From assembly GCA_033063855.1 (NCBI GenBank), contig CP093830.1:5518854-5582853 (forward strand): a DNA stretch of 64,000 nt, written 5' to 3'. The translations under genes and the position numbers were made by a program. Shown here piece by piece: positions 44,278 to 55,656 of the stretch. The stretch comes from Smittia aterrima (lineage: Eukaryota; Arthropoda; Insecta; Diptera; Chironomidae). The notes beneath the pieces were generated by a model that was not told the origin of the DNA, did no database searches, and worked only from the letters and a program-made list of their open reading frames with translations. How positions within the stretch are numbered: position 1 is the first letter of the stretch; every line of letters begins with the position of its first letter.

Positions 44278-45410
44278 TCAAGTCTTCGGTGGCTTGACAA
44301 TTGGGTTACGAGGCTCAGCAAGCTCTAAAATTCGCTTAGTTGGCTTTGCTTTCAAAGCTTTCTTGCTAACTAAAGGTTTCTCAACAGAACCATCATCGTC
44401 ATTGCGATCTTTTGGTTTAGCAAGTTCTTCCAAGTGAGGCTTCGGTGCTGCATTCAATGCTCGCTTCATAACGCCGAAAATTGTGAATTCATCATCAGAA
44501 GCTGGCTTTGGATTTGCTTTGGGAGTAGCGAGGGCAATTATATGCTGACCTAAGAGAGAAGTTTTCAAATTTACAATTATTTCTTTAGATTCTAATGAAT
44601 CTTACTTGGTTTGTACTTTAAAGCTGCTGGTTTAACCGAAAACGGTTTAAAGTCGTCTTCGACCTCCTCAGTCTCATGCTTCTTAGGAACAGCTAACTCC
44701 AAAGTTCTTTCGCCTGGTTGATGAGTCTGCGTTGATTCCTTGACAGTTGAAATGAAACCGCAGAATGGAAGATACTTCTGACGACGATAGCGAGGCTTTG
44801 CAAGTTTTTGCATCGAAGGAATCAATTGATCCAATGAAACTATTTTTCTTTTAATCGCAGCTGGTTGCTTCATCGTTTTCGGAAGAGCATTTCTCTTAAG
44901 CCACTCGCAATGACGTTTCCAATCTTCTTTCGTCATTTTCTTATGACAACATTTATCGGGCAAATGTACATTAGACAATCGACTATACATTGTCAACATT
45001 GAATGTTTGATTAGAGTGTCGAAGCGACTGTACCATTCTTTGTTAATGACTTCCTTGTATGCCTCACGAGACGAGACGAGTTTTCTTACTTTCGGAAATG
45101 CAAGCATCTTGATACGAACTGGAGTCTGCTCTTCGTAAGGACGAAGAATCTCAATCGGAATTTTTCTCTCTGTCGTTTCCTCATCGCAATATTTCGGAGT
45201 TAAATGTTTTGGCTGAGCCAGATCTTTAATTCGTCTGCTCCTGCATCGAAACTTTCGAGCTCGTTGAGTCTTCAAGTGATCTCGTCCAATTATTTTTGAA
45301 CAATCGCAAGGATTTCCCTTTTCAGGGCAGATGAAGGAGTCTCTGTCCAAGTTCTCATCTCCAGAGTCATCGCAACCGCCGAATGGATCAATTTGTTGAC
45401 ACAAAACCAT
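44278..45410 (-). CDS. THEG-repeat protein 2
   Basis: Exons 45410-44606 and 44549-44278 give 358 residues. At least seven THEG-type repeats are visible: RIKDLAQPKHL, RIKMLAFPKVR, MQKLAKPRYRR, RTLELAVPKKH, IIALATPKANP, HLEELAKPKDR and RILELAEPRNP. The central part has basic, Trp-containing segments (KRHCEWLKRNALPK). It is the upstream tandem partner of the gene at 43145-44053. A sperm-tail structural role is inferred from the family. Start chosen as the first ATG (MVLCQQIDPFGG). Confidence 0.8.
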
Positions 45411-45912
45411 TTTCCTCAATTTTTCAGCCTCGGAATCAGAAGTTTTTCAGCAACTGTAAAAGATTTTATGAGAATTTCAAAATGAATGGCAATGGCTTCT
45501 TCGATTTTGTATTGTCTTTCTTTTAATTTAAGATTTGTTTTATTAACAATTACTTCCCCGGTCTCACATATTAAGTTAGGGTGACGCATGACTGTGAAAA
45601 TTAACAACAACCTTTGGCTAATTGCATTGGGGATAAAACAAAAACTAAATTCTCCTCTAGATTCGTTTAATGATAGCAAATAAATTAAGTTTCGAAGCTT
45701 TAGAGTTTCTTTTTGCTCTAAAGCTACAAATATTTTAATAACTTTCTAACTGGTGGGAGATAGTTGGGGGGACGGGTCAATGGCCATGCATAATAACGAG
45801 TCAGAGACATTTTTAATCGAAAAAAGGAAATCGTGAGGATTCAAAGATTCAAATTGATCTAAAGAGATAGAAAGAGTCGCTCGTCATTTTTCCTTGCTAA
45901 CTCATTTTGAGT
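45411..45912. other. Intergenic region, THEG gene to IDH3
   Basis: 502 bp with no coding content; 5' side of the THEG gene and 3' side of the IDH3 gene. Confidence 0.4.
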
Positions 45913-47243
45913 TTACTTGATGTTGTGAATGACGGCTCTGGTGAACTCGTCAGTGGTTGAGTTGCCACCGAGATCCTTTGTTCGGACCTTGCCAGCCTTC
46001 AATGTCAAGTTGATGGCTTCGTAGATCTGCTGGCTGTAGTGGAGCAAGTTGATGTGACGCAGCATTTTGGAAGCGCAAAGAAGCATAGCACATGGGTTGG
46101 CAATATTCTTACCAACGGCTTCTGCGAAAGTGTGACGCGCTCCCTAAAAGAAAAATTTAAGAAACTTTTCATGTTTTAGTAAAATGACAAAACTCACTGG
46201 TTCGTAAATGACTTGCTCAGCTGAGTAAGAAGCACCGCTAACAACTCCAGCACCTCCAACTAATCCAGAGGCAATATTATCGATAATATTTCCATAAAGA
46301 TTTGGAGCAACCATAACGTCGAACTGCAAAGTAAAACAATGAGCTTCGGTTCTCGAAATTATAAATAAAATGAATTTTACCTGATGAGGATTAGAGACAA
46401 GCTGCATGGTTGTGTTGTCAACAATCATCTTCTCGAATTCAATCTTTGGGTAGAGTTTTGCCATCTTCTCGCAGCTTCTTAAGAATAATCCATCGCCAAG
46501 CTTCATGATGTTGGCCTTGTGAACAGCTGTGACCTTCTTCCTGTTATGTTTGACGGCATAATCGAAAGCGAACTTAGCAATTCTAAGTGATTTGGTTTCT
46601 GTGATGACCTTGAGACATTCAATAACTCCGGGAACAGTTTCGTGTTCGAGAGCGGAGTATTCACCTTCAGTCTGCTCACGAATAACAACAGCGTCGATTC
46701 CTTGATGACGAGTCTTGACTCCGGGTAAGCTGACAACGTGAACAACATTAGCGTAGAGGTCGAGCTCGTTACGGAGTTTCATGTTGAGCGTTTGGAGCTC
46801 TCCGGTTCGGCTGAAGTCAGGAGTTGCTAAAATACCTTTAAGGCAAATCTTATTCTTTTTGATCGAAGCGACGACATCTTCGAGTGGCGAGCTAAGGGAT
46901 GGATTGACCTCCGATAAAAAGAAAGGCTCGAAGTCAACTGGAACGCTGATGGCTTTGAAAACTTCTTGAACGGAGTAAATCAACTCGGGGCCAACGCCAT
47001 CACCTGGGATGAGTGTGCAAGTCGTGCGTCCTTCGGGTTTCGCATTAAGTGCTGCAGTTGAATGGATGTTCCTCGACGACGCCTAGAATGATTGAAGGAC
47101 GAAATAATTAATATTGTTTTAACATTCGAACTCAATGTTGTTGCATAATATGGAAAACAAGAATAAATTCTTTTTTCACTCGCAATTCTATCTACACTCA
47201 CTTGAAGCATCGTGCGAACAACATTTCGTGTCAACATTGACAT
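45913..47243 (-). CDS. Idh3b: NAD-dependent isocitrate dehydrogenase, beta subunit
   Basis: A regulatory/structural subunit of the mitochondrial TCA-cycle IDH3. Exons 47243-47202, 47082-46381, 46323-46198 and 46143-45913 give 366 residues. The first exon and the start of exon 2 form a mitochondrial presequence (RNVVRTML, SSRNIHST). Core motifs are TLIPGDGVGPEL, VIREQTEGEYSALEHE, KVTAVHKANIMKLGDGLF, VMVAPNLYGNIIDN and GARHTFAEAVGKNIANP. KNKICLKGILATP and TRHQGIDAVVIREQ fit beta better than alpha (which keeps the catalytic substrate Arg set) or gamma. Function is well supported. Confidence 0.93.
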
Positions 47244-48448
47244 TTTCTCGTTGATTTAGATTTAAAAAAGTCCTAAATTTCACCGAACCAGCGAAAGAAA
47301 ACAGATCAACTCAATTTTCGCGAGTAGTCCGAACGGAGGAAACTAAACGAGGGGAAAAAATGCGCTTTTGAAAAAAATAAAAATTGTGCGTTGGAAATGT
47401 GACGCAGTTTGCTTCGTTATATCTTCTTTCTCAAGCTCAACGAATATGCGAAATGATTTATTGAAGGTTTCTTTCATTGGAAACGATATTAAGCGAATTG
47501 AATGAAATTAAATTTTTACAGTCTACAAGGCAGGCGGATAATCGAGAATGAGAGAAGAGAACGAAACCAACAACAGCTGCCAATATCGAAAAATATTTTC
47601 TGTGACGTAGATTAGATTAAGTTTTTCAAATACTAATCTTTCTTACTATTTTCATTAGATTGCAGCAAAAAGTTAAATTCAATAAATTTCTTCTCGAAGG
47701 ATTTTCGAATAACGTTCTGTTTTGAACACGTTTTAACGCATAGCTTTAACTTCCTCCCCTTGAAAGCAAATTCTTTTATAAAAATTATAAAATTAAATTG
47801 AAGTTTTTACGTTCAAGACTTATAATTTGTTGTTTAGTTAAGTCAAAAGTTTAAAAGAATAAGATTCAAGACTCATGATAGTGAATGGAAACAATTTCGC
47901 TTTCGAAGAATCGGAAAAATCACGCGGCAAATTAAGTAAACAAACTTTTTAAAACAAATCTTCGAATCCGAACGAAAGCATAATTCGAACAAAAGTATAA
48001 AGGAACTTGATTTTTCAGAATTCAATTTATTCGCATTCGAGATCTTCTGGAGAAAACAAAGCAAAAATTATGTTCTGAGTGATCGCTGCAACAGTTTGTA
48101 TACGAAGGATTACATTTAAAACACGGTAAGAGCAATTTGAGTGCTTGATATCAGTTTTCTGTCAGCCATTTATAAAATAATCTGGCCTAAATCACATTGT
48201 TCGTGATATTAATTGAAATCAAAATAAAAACGAATTTATTGATATTTCTGATATTCGTAGAAGAATTTACTATTTAAAGGAAAGCCATAATGATTTGGAG
48301 AGGAAATCGTGATTAATTTTTTTCAACATAACCTTCAAATTATGTTTTGCGTCTTATTGATAAAGATCGATTAATTGTTGTAAACACTTTTTAATTTATT
48401 TTACATTACATTCTTTTTTAGATATAAATTATTTATCCAATATCGTCA
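47244..48448. other. Divergent intergenic region
   Basis: 1.2 kb between the divergent IDH3 gene and the large plus-strand gene; no coding exon found. TTTTTTAG at 48414-48421, just before the 48449 start, is acceptor-like, so a 5' untranslated exon is possible. Confidence 0.4.
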
Positions 48449-51400
48449 ATGGATATCAACGACAACTACAAAGATTGTGAAGAAAACGAAGAATTGCAAG
48501 GGGATCCAATGAGTTTATTATGTCCAGAGACTATTGTCTCTGAAACTATGCTTATCAAAAATAATCAATCGACACAAAACGAAGTTCTCGAAAATGGATC
48601 TTCGCCTCAAAAAAGTGATAAAGTATTGAATGGTGATGATAAGAGCGATGACGAAGAGAGTTTGGAAGATGAAGCTGCCACTGAGGAATATATAGACGAG
48701 GAAATGATCGATGAAATCGCTACAACGGAAAAGACAATTGAAGAGGATGCCAACGTTTCACATCATTCCTCTTCAGATGATGAAGAGCAAGATTTGGAAA
48801 ATGAATCAAAGATGTTTATTGAAAATGAAAACAAACCCGAAGATGATTGTTCTCTCAAATTTCAAATCGTTAATAAATATTCTGACGATGAGTTATCTCT
48901 TGATGGTCCAGAGAAACCTGAAGAAAAGTCTCCGATATTATCACGCGAATCTGATGAAGGAAAGAAATCTTCGATTGTCGATTCACTGCTGGATAAATTT
49001 CGCAGAAGTAATTCCAACAGTTCGGGAAGCGATATTCGAAAGCCTAAACGAAGAAAGATCGACTCTGAAGAAGATTTGCTCAGGGAAGTCGATTCGCCAG
49101 TCTGCTTGGATCAATCTTCAAACCCTAATCAACTGCCAACACCAATCGTTCATAATCAGAAACCTGAGAGATCAGCTTTCGTCAACAATGAGGGCGAGTA
49201 TCGCGAAGCAATTGCTAAACGAAGAGCTCTGAGTCATGAGTCAACATCTGACAAATCGATTTCTGAAACAAACTCAAACGCATCTCTAACGATTGTACAG
49301 CCAAAGACATTCAACAGATTGAATATTCGTACTTCCGTTGGTCAAATGATCAATCGAAATAGCATAAACTATCGAATGGTCGAACAAGAATCAAAAATCT
49401 TCAAACAAGTCAACAAAACGCCTCGTGACTACCTGTACTGCGATTCATTGATGTGTGAAGACATTCCTATTAACACTGGACCGTGGAAAGCTCTTACATG
49501 GCTTCGAACTCGACCAAACCATTATCATCAACTTTCGGTTAAAGTCGACGGAGAACTTTTTAAAATCAAAGGATCGCGTGGAAATCATTTGATGAAATTT
49601 CTCAATGAACAATCATCCAAGCCTTTTCCCAAGTATCGAAAATTTACAAAGAAATGGCGTTTCACTTCTCAAGTCAGACGACGTGAATTTGAAAATTTAC
49701 TAAATTGTCCAAAGATCAGAAAGTTTGTTTTGCACGATGGTAGCGGTGACTACAAGCGATTAGATACAAAATCAATGGACAATCGACTTGAGTCAATCAA
49801 ACCTGGCCCATTGTCGAAAAAGATTGAAGTGATCAATTCCAATCTAAAAGGTGCGAAGAGTGATGAAGACGAAGCTTTCCTTGGAGCTTTCGCAAAGTTC
49901 AACATGCCAGATATTAGATTGGAGGTCAATCTAGACTCGAAAGCTCCGCTCGATCCAATTGCTAAGACGTACCTGAAGGAAATTCTACCGCACAGAGACT
50001 TGGAAGAGAACTGGTGCGAATTTGCCTTAACAGCTCTTGCAAAGAAAGAAAAAGACAACAAGGATCGAAACACATTTGAGTTTACGATTCCTTATGAAAA
50101 GAACGTGAAAAGTATTCTCGTTCGAGAGATTAATAGATCAGCGGAAGACACTGAACTGCTTAGAGTTCCTCTCGACGATAGTGATGGAAGTGACGACGAA
50201 ATGGAGTGGACATTCGCTAAAGATTATGATAAGGATGATCCCATCGAATGTGAAGTTGTCGATATAATTAAAGATTTGACAAACAGCGTCTTCATCAACT
50301 TGAATGATAATCTCTTCACTAAAGACGACGATATAGACAGGACACCATCGGAGAGCAGTCCAACGAAGTCACAAGAAGCAATGAAAGAGCTTTCAACTAT
50401 GCCACGACCAACAAAATCGAAACGAACAATAATGGAGTTGAAAAGATTGAATGCAAACGTTTTTAAAGCAGATTCATTCAATGATGTAAGTGATTTTCAA
50501 CTCAAAACTCTTTCATTACTTAATTTTTTTTATTCGCAGGAGCAAGACATGAGACGTCGAGCAACAGCTCATCTTGGAAGAGAAGAACGTGAATTACGTC
50601 CAACTGTGATTATCACCGAAACCAATGCAGTTTTGTTAAGTAATCAAGATAAAGAGCCGCGAAGAATCAAGCGAGCTCCTAAAAAGTTTGAAGATTATCA
50701 CAATTCGATGTCAAAGTTGGATGAGGAATCCGATAAAGAAGAACCAGCAGCGAAGAGACAAAAATTGAAATCAAATGATGACGATGATCTTTTCAAAGCA
50801 AGAGTTAAAACTAATTTGTCTGTGACGGAACAAAATCTTATCAGGAATGAAGTAACGAAAATGATGCTTGCCAAAGTAGAACTTCAACGTCTAAAGCTTC
50901 CTGAGGTCTCAGTCTTCTGCATGTTACATGGTTTTTACAAGTGCACTTGTATTCGTAGCTCATTTGGGCCAAAGTTATTGCCCTCGGTGCCTCAGATGAG
51001 ACGATTTCCGATAAGTAAACCAATAAGTTTACCTGAGAAACCAGTTATAGCTCCCAATCATAAGTTTACCGAACCTCAAGCTCGAAAGCTTCCATTTAAA
51101 ACTTTGAATTCTGGTATCATGAGAAGAAATTCAGTTCAACCTCAATCTGGAGCGTCATTATTGAAAGCAAAAGAAACAATCATTCGTCCAACAACGTCAA
51201 CAGTTACTCTACCAGCAATGTCAAGGGTCATTCGTCAAACAACGTCAACAGTTACTCTACCAGCAATGTCAAGGGTCATTCGACCAACAACGTCATCAGT
51301 TGTTCAACCAACAAAGACACAGGTCATTCAATCAAGGCCAAAAGAAACAACAATCGACACTGGATGCAATCGTTGTAAAACCAGAGCAACTTGCACAAAA

Positions 51401-53209
51401 GCAATCTTGAAAACGAGTCATGGAGTTCCCAAAGTCGAGATTCAAAATCTGTGCGATTTGATTAGTGGCGGCTATGGACCAATTTACATTAATTTTTATA
51501 ACGATGTTACAATGCGTCTACACTCAGTGCTGCGGTCTATGATGAATAACTGTTGCGCAATTGTGTATTACGATCAAAAAGCATTCTTGGTCGATAAGCT
51601 AAAAGTTAACATCAGATCTTTCGACTTCAGTGAAATATTGAAAACTTTTAAGGTTCCGATCTTCATTCTACAAGCGAAGGAAATTTCCCATGGCCCACCA
51701 CCAGCAGTTTACGGCGAAAGACCTTTGTTCAGATACGGCGTGGAGACAGTTACCAAAATTGACGATAATTGCATTGTAAAAGACATCTCACAAATAATCG
51801 AGTCGATCCTCTGCAATGTTCGCAAAAAGGTTGAAATCAAAGTTGGAAGAGAGCAAAATGGATTGATCAATGCAAACACTCCTCCATTCTCTCCAACACC
51901 ACCACCATCAAACGTCAAAGTACAACCTCGTTCATATGGAGAAAGTAGCATGAAGGATTTCAACAAACACTTCGCACTGCGAATGCAGAAGCTTGTGGAA
52001 ATAATCAGCGGGAACACTTTGGGTGTCCATCCATCTAACGAAATGGTCAACAAGTTTTACATCTACCAATGGCGTTTACTGTTGCGTTCTTTCGAAGAAG
52101 ATTTAATTCAAATTTGGCAAGCTACGATTGAAGGTGAGAGTGGAACAGGTTATCAATTGCTGGTACTCACAGATTCCAACGAAAAGCCAATCGTGGAACA
52201 TGTCAAGAGTGAAAACGTTATCAACATTCGAAAGCTGTCGCTCTCTGACAAAATTACGGAACTGACACGAATGATTTTACTTCGTGTTGAAAAAGCAAAT
52301 CTCAAGAACATGACAATCTTGATGTACGGTTGTAAAGGGTACATGCGAATCTGTGGCATTCTTAACAGTAAAGAAGAATTTATCAACGGGTTCAAGGAAA
52401 GACCCTTTCGTGCGACGCATCCACAAATCTCTGAAAAGCTTAAAAAAGTTTTTAGCATTTGGCAGGAATCAAGAAATATTGGAAGACCAAAGGATGTCGA
52501 TTACGGCGCAACAGTTAATCGTAACACTGTCTCTCCTTGGAGAAAAGCCAATGAAGAAACAGCGAGGCCAGAATTGGCTAAACGAAGGACTATTAACAGC
52601 GCTGCAGAGAAGATTAATATAAAAGAAGAAAAGGATGTTCCTAAATTATTGATGCAACCACCGAAAGTCTTTATTAAGCCTAGACAATTAGAAGTAACTA
52701 AAGGCACGAAATCTAAAAAATCCGACTTCAAATGGTACTTGTTCAACATCACCAACGACTTTTCCGACATCTACATCCAAAGTTGGTCGCGATATTTATC
52801 ATACAAAGTAATAATGGAAGCAGTGGAAAGAGCTAAGCTGCAAGAGCAAGCAGTTGCATTGATTCCCTCGAGTCAGAATACAATTGAAGTCATGAATTGG
52901 CCAAGAATTTTTGCTCTACCGTCTGCGCCATTAAAGTTCAAAGACCACGAAACGATGACAAGTAATTTCTTGATCTTCGGACCTTACACAAGAAACTCGG
53001 CCCCAAATCTGCTGCTGATGCAAAACGTCAATGGCAAATTAATGCTCAGAGATGAATTTGAGAAGCGAAACAACATCAAGCGTCAAACAAGAACTCGATG
53101 CTTGTGGATTTATGCAAACACTTTGAAGTGTATTCAGAATGCTGATCCTGATGCGATCAGATTGATGTGGGGACCTTCTGACAAAAGAGGTGAAGAGTTA
53201 AAGAAATAG
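48449..53209 (+). CDS. Large (1568-residue) probably nuclear protein, family not recognised
   Basis: Exons 48449-50485 and 50540-53209. The 54-nt stretch between them has a canonical GTAAGT donor and TTCGCAG acceptor, is free of stops and 18 codons long, so the frame reads through it; I treat it as an intron. The N-terminal 170 residues are highly acidic (DDEESLEDEAATEEYIDEEM), followed by a basic nuclear-localisation-like KPKRRK. Folded-looking blocks are a WKALTWLRTRPNHYHQLSV region near residue 350, a Cys/His cluster FCMLHGFYKCTC near 815, a 48-nt tandem repeat, and a C-terminal block from FKWYLFNITNDFSDIYIQ onward. I do not recognise the family. The acidic-basic layout and Cys clusters suggest a chromatin or transcription factor, but that is inference. 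Confidence 0.75.
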   Translation: MDINDNYKDCEENEELQGDPMSLLCPETIVSETMLIKNNQSTQNEVLENGSSPQKSDKVLNGDDKSDDEESLEDEAATEEYIDEEMIDEIATTEKTIEEDANVSHHSSSDDEEQDLENESKMFIENENKPEDDCSLKFQIVNKYSDDELSLDGPEKPEEKSPILSRESDEGKKSSIVDSLLDKFRRSNSNSSGSDIRKPKRRKIDSEEDLLREVDSPVCLDQSSNPNQLPTPIVHNQKPERSAFVNNEGEYREAIAKRRALSHESTSDKSISETNSNASLTIVQPKTFNRLNIRTSVGQMINRNSINYRMVEQESKIFKQVNKTPRDYLYCDSLMCEDIPINTGPWKALTWLRTRPNHYHQLSVKVDGELFKIKGSRGNHLMKFLNEQSSKPFPKYRKFTKKWRFTSQVRRREFENLLNCPKIRKFVLHDGSGDYKRLDTKSMDNRLESIKPGPLSKKIEVINSNLKGAKSDEDEAFLGAFAKFNMPDIRLEVNLDSKAPLDPIAKTYLKEILPHRDLEENWCEFALTALAKKEKDNKDRNTFEFTIPYEKNVKSILVREINRSAEDTELLRVPLDDSDGSDDEMEWTFAKDYDKDDPIECEVVDIIKDLTNSVFINLNDNLFTKDDDIDRTPSESSPTKSQEAMKELSTMPRPTKSKRTIMELKRLNANVFKADSFNDVSDFQLKTLSLLNFFYSQEQDMRRRATAHLGREERELRPTVIITETNAVLLSNQDKEPRRIKRAPKKFEDYHNSMSKLDEESDKEEPAAKRQKLKSNDDDDLFKARVKTNLSVTEQNLIRNEVTKMMLAKVELQRLKLPEVSVFCMLHGFYKCTCIRSSFGPKLLPSVPQMRRFPISKPISLPEKPVIAPNHKFTEPQARKLPFKTLNSGIMRRNSVQPQSGASLLKAKETIIRPTTSTVTLPAMSRVIRQTTSTVTLPAMSRVIRPTTSSVVQPTKTQVIQSRPKETTIDTGCNRCKTRATCTKAILKTSHGVPKVEIQNLCDLISGGYGPIYINFYNDVTMRLHSVLRSMMNNCCAIVYYDQKAFLVDKLKVNIRSFDFSEILKTFKVPIFILQAKEISHGPPPAVYGERPLFRYGVETVTKIDDNCIVKDISQIIESILCNVRKKVEIKVGREQNGLINANTPPFSPTPPPSNVKVQPRSYGESSMKDFNKHFALRMQKLVEIISGNTLGVHPSNEMVNKFYIYQWRLLLRSFEEDLIQIWQATIEGESGTGYQLLVLTDSNEKPIVEHVKSENVINIRKLSLSDKITELTRMILLRVEKANLKNMTILMYGCKGYMRICGILNSKEEFINGFKERPFRATHPQISEKLKKVFSIWQESRNIGRPKDVDYGATVNRNTVSPWRKANEETARPELAKRRTINSAAEKINIKEEKDVPKLLMQPPKVFIKPRQLEVTKGTKSKKSDFKWYLFNITNDFSDIYIQSWSRYLSYKVIMEAVERAKLQEQAVALIPSSQNTIEVMNWPRIFALPSAPLKFKDHETMTSNFLIFGPYTRNSAPNLLLMQNVNGKLMLRDEFEKRNNIKRQTRTRCLWIYANTLKCIQNADPDAIRLMWGPSDKRGEELKK
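51182..51325 (+). repeat. 48-nt coding tandem repeat (2 near-perfect plus 1 diverged unit)
   Basis: Units start at 51182, 51230 and 51278. Each encodes a 16-residue motif, IRPTTSTVTLPAMSRV in the first; the second differs by one codon and the third is diverged after TTSS. Near-identity at the DNA level means recent expansion, so length polymorphism is likely. Confidence 0.85.
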
Positions 53210-53291
53210 TTTTTTTTTTATTAAACTTCGATTTACGTAAACTCCGACAAATGTTAAAACAACAAGAAAATAAAACTTGAAATAATAAATC

Positions 53292-54296
53292 TTAATTTGT
53301 TTTTTTAAAATCACATTCTCTTACAAGATAATCCATAATTAGTTGCTGTGTTCGAAGTGGTAAAATGTTAACAAAAGACATGAGCGGTTTGTAATAGAAA
53401 GGAATCGTCGCGAAAGGTTGTTCTCTTAGTATCGCACTGATGATTTCATCTGTGGCGTCTTCAGTATCAATTAGAGGACAACGAATGCTAAAAAATTTAA
53501 TTTGATCAACTTTTACTCAACCAAGTTTTAATTAAGCTTACTCGAGACTAAGAAACTCATTTAAATCTTGTCTTGTGTTGACATACGCCGGATAGATTGT
53601 TGTGGTTTTTATTTTAGTGCTCCAGCCTTCAAGCCGAAGTTTCTCAATCAACGCGAGCATGTAACCTCTTACTCCAGCTTTTGTCGCCGAGTAAAGGACC
53701 ATGTATGGCGATGGATGCAGGGCTGACATTGAAGAGATAGCCACAATGTGACCTTCGTTGTTTTGCTTCATCTGCTCGAGAAAGGTTTCTGTCATCTAAA
53801 AAATATTCTTTGAGCTTTGTGTCTTTGGAAAAAGATTCTGGGCACGTACATAAAAAGTTCCAAGAACGTTAACCTTAACTAACTTCTCATCAAATCCAGG
53901 CGGCTGCTCTTCAACGCTCATGTCAGGAATTAAACCTGCGTTGTTAATCAAAATATCTACTGAGCCCATTCGTATTGAAACTTCACTTCGCAGTTGTTCT
54001 ACCGATTTTAAATCTGAGACATCAGCTTGGAAGTTAAACGCATCACCTCCTTGCTTTCTTATTTCCTCAGCTGTTGCCTTTGCTGTTTTCTCATCAATAT
54101 CCACAACTGCTACTCGACATCCAAGCTTTGAAAGCTTTAGCGAAACACTTCTTCCCATTCCTCTTCCTGCTCCAGTCACTAAAACTAATTTTCCTTTCAC
54201 ATTTTTCTTCCCGAAATAAAGTAAATCACAAATGTCTCTCAGAAGTGTTGGAATCAGAAGAAAAATAAAGCAAATTATGTCAACAAATAATTTCAT
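53292..54296 (-). CDS. SDR16C-type epidermal retinol dehydrogenase-like enzyme
   Basis: Exons 54296-53850, 53795-53542 and 53487-53292 give 298 residues. An N-terminal membrane anchor (MKLFVDIICFIFLLIPTLLR) precedes a classical SDR: TGAGRGMGRSVSLKL for the cofactor loop, VVDID giving NAD preference, DILINNAG, AISSMSA with the active Ser, and YSATK as the catalytic Tyr-xxx-Lys. The family oxidises retinol or related alcohols in the ER or on lipid droplets. It belongs to a different SDR branch from the 36-43 kb cluster. All catalytic residues are present. Confidence 0.9.
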
Positions 54297-55175
54297 GACT
54301 GCTCTTGAATCGTGGATTTCAGATAAAGTTTACGAACGAGAAAAAGTTCCGTTGAGCTTGAGATTGGAAAAATAACTGAGAGTTGCGAACGAAAATACAT
54401 GAAAATATCAGAGACTATAGAAATCTCAGATTATGAAGTCAACACACGTGGAAGCTGTTCAATATTATTCGTTGGTGATTCGCTTTTCGGTTGTAGACAA
54501 ATCTTGATGAACAAATGCAGAAAGAAGAAGCGAGAACCAACAACGAATCAATTAAAGAACTTTCCGAGGCTTTTGATCGATGATTGCAGTTCGAAGTTAT
54601 TTAAAGTCATAAGTTCAGATGTTTGTTTTGTGTTGGAGTTTTAAATGATTCCATCTTCTAAATATTAATAAGTGGGACAATTTCAAGAAAACAAAACTTG
54701 TTACAGACGAAATAAACCAGCAAAACCAGTCCCTATTGAAATTTTGAAAATTGAAATGCCCTCCAATAATAACTACTTTCACATCTTGTCGCGAATCTTG
54801 GTATATTTTTATTAATGATCAAATTGTTAGCTATTAAATTTTTTTTTGTTTTTTACATTAGCAATTCAATTGAAGCAAAACCTTGTCAAAAACATTTCAA
54901 AGATTTTCAAGAGTGAGACAAAAATAATTCTCTGTAAGCTTTTAGTAATTTCAAATAATAAACCTTCTGTTTGATAGTTGTGAATACTAAATTGATTAGG
55001 GTTAAGTGTGTTATTATCAGTTTTGAATGTTCAATCAATTTCGCTTTTCGCTGTGAATTATAGAGTAATCAGCATTTCAAATTCATTGTGATACAAAGTG
55101 AGAAATATTTTTAATCACGCTTGGCTTTTTCAATTTATTTTCTTAAAAAAAATTTATTTCACATAAAAACGCCAA
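54297..55175. other. Intergenic region
   Basis: 879 bp upstream of the SDR16C gene and downstream of the RING gene. One short ORF (54399-54644) has no recognisable features. No gene called. Confidence 0.4.
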
Positions 55176-55656
55176 TTAGACTTCACGTTTTTCTTCCAAC
55201 TTCAATTCCAATGCTTTTAATCGTCTGTGTGATTCGATGTTCTCAAACTTCAAAGCTCGATGTTCTAATGAAAGCTTCTCAAATTTAGCTGAGATATCTG
55301 CAAAGTTTTTCTGCATTATTTTTGATTGACCGTCGCGGTTTTTACTAAAAGTAAAAGAAACTTTCAAAATTTATGTTCTTGTTGAGAGTTTTGTCAACTT
55401 ACAAGAATCCAATGATCTCGTCGAGCTTCTGAATCATTTTTGGAATGCCAATAACTTGAATCGATCTCTCCAAGTCAAACTCTTTGAAGACAGAGTGCAC
55501 TACAATATCCTTTGAGCACAATTTGCAACGATGTTCGTTTATTGACTTCATTGTCGCTACACACCACTCGTGAATGAAGTGCTCACAAGAAGCTGCGCAA
55601 ACCAGCTCAGAATCCTTTAAAACTCCAAGACAGAACAAACATTTGAACCAATCCAT
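55176..55656 (-). CDS. Small RING finger plus coiled-coil protein, possibly Zip3/RNF212-like
   Basis: Exons 55656-55403 and 55344-55176 give 140 residues. The N-terminal zinc-binding RING reads CLFC, then CAASCEHFIHEWC and CKLC at the spacing of a C3HC4-type finger. A linker and helical, charged C-terminal half follow (ISAKFEKLSLEHRALKFENI, RRLKALELKLEEKREV), probably a coiled coil. This small RING-plus-coil layout fits the meiotic crossover factors RNF212/Zip3, which in flies are Vilya, Narya and Nenya, but the sequence is diverged and I hold that only as a hypothesis. Confidence 0.6.

Noticed and set aside
50486..50539. In-frame peptide VSDFQLKTLSLLNFFYSQ in the large protein
   Set aside because: Canonical GTAAGT donor and polypyrimidine plus CAG acceptor identify it as an intron although the frame is open.
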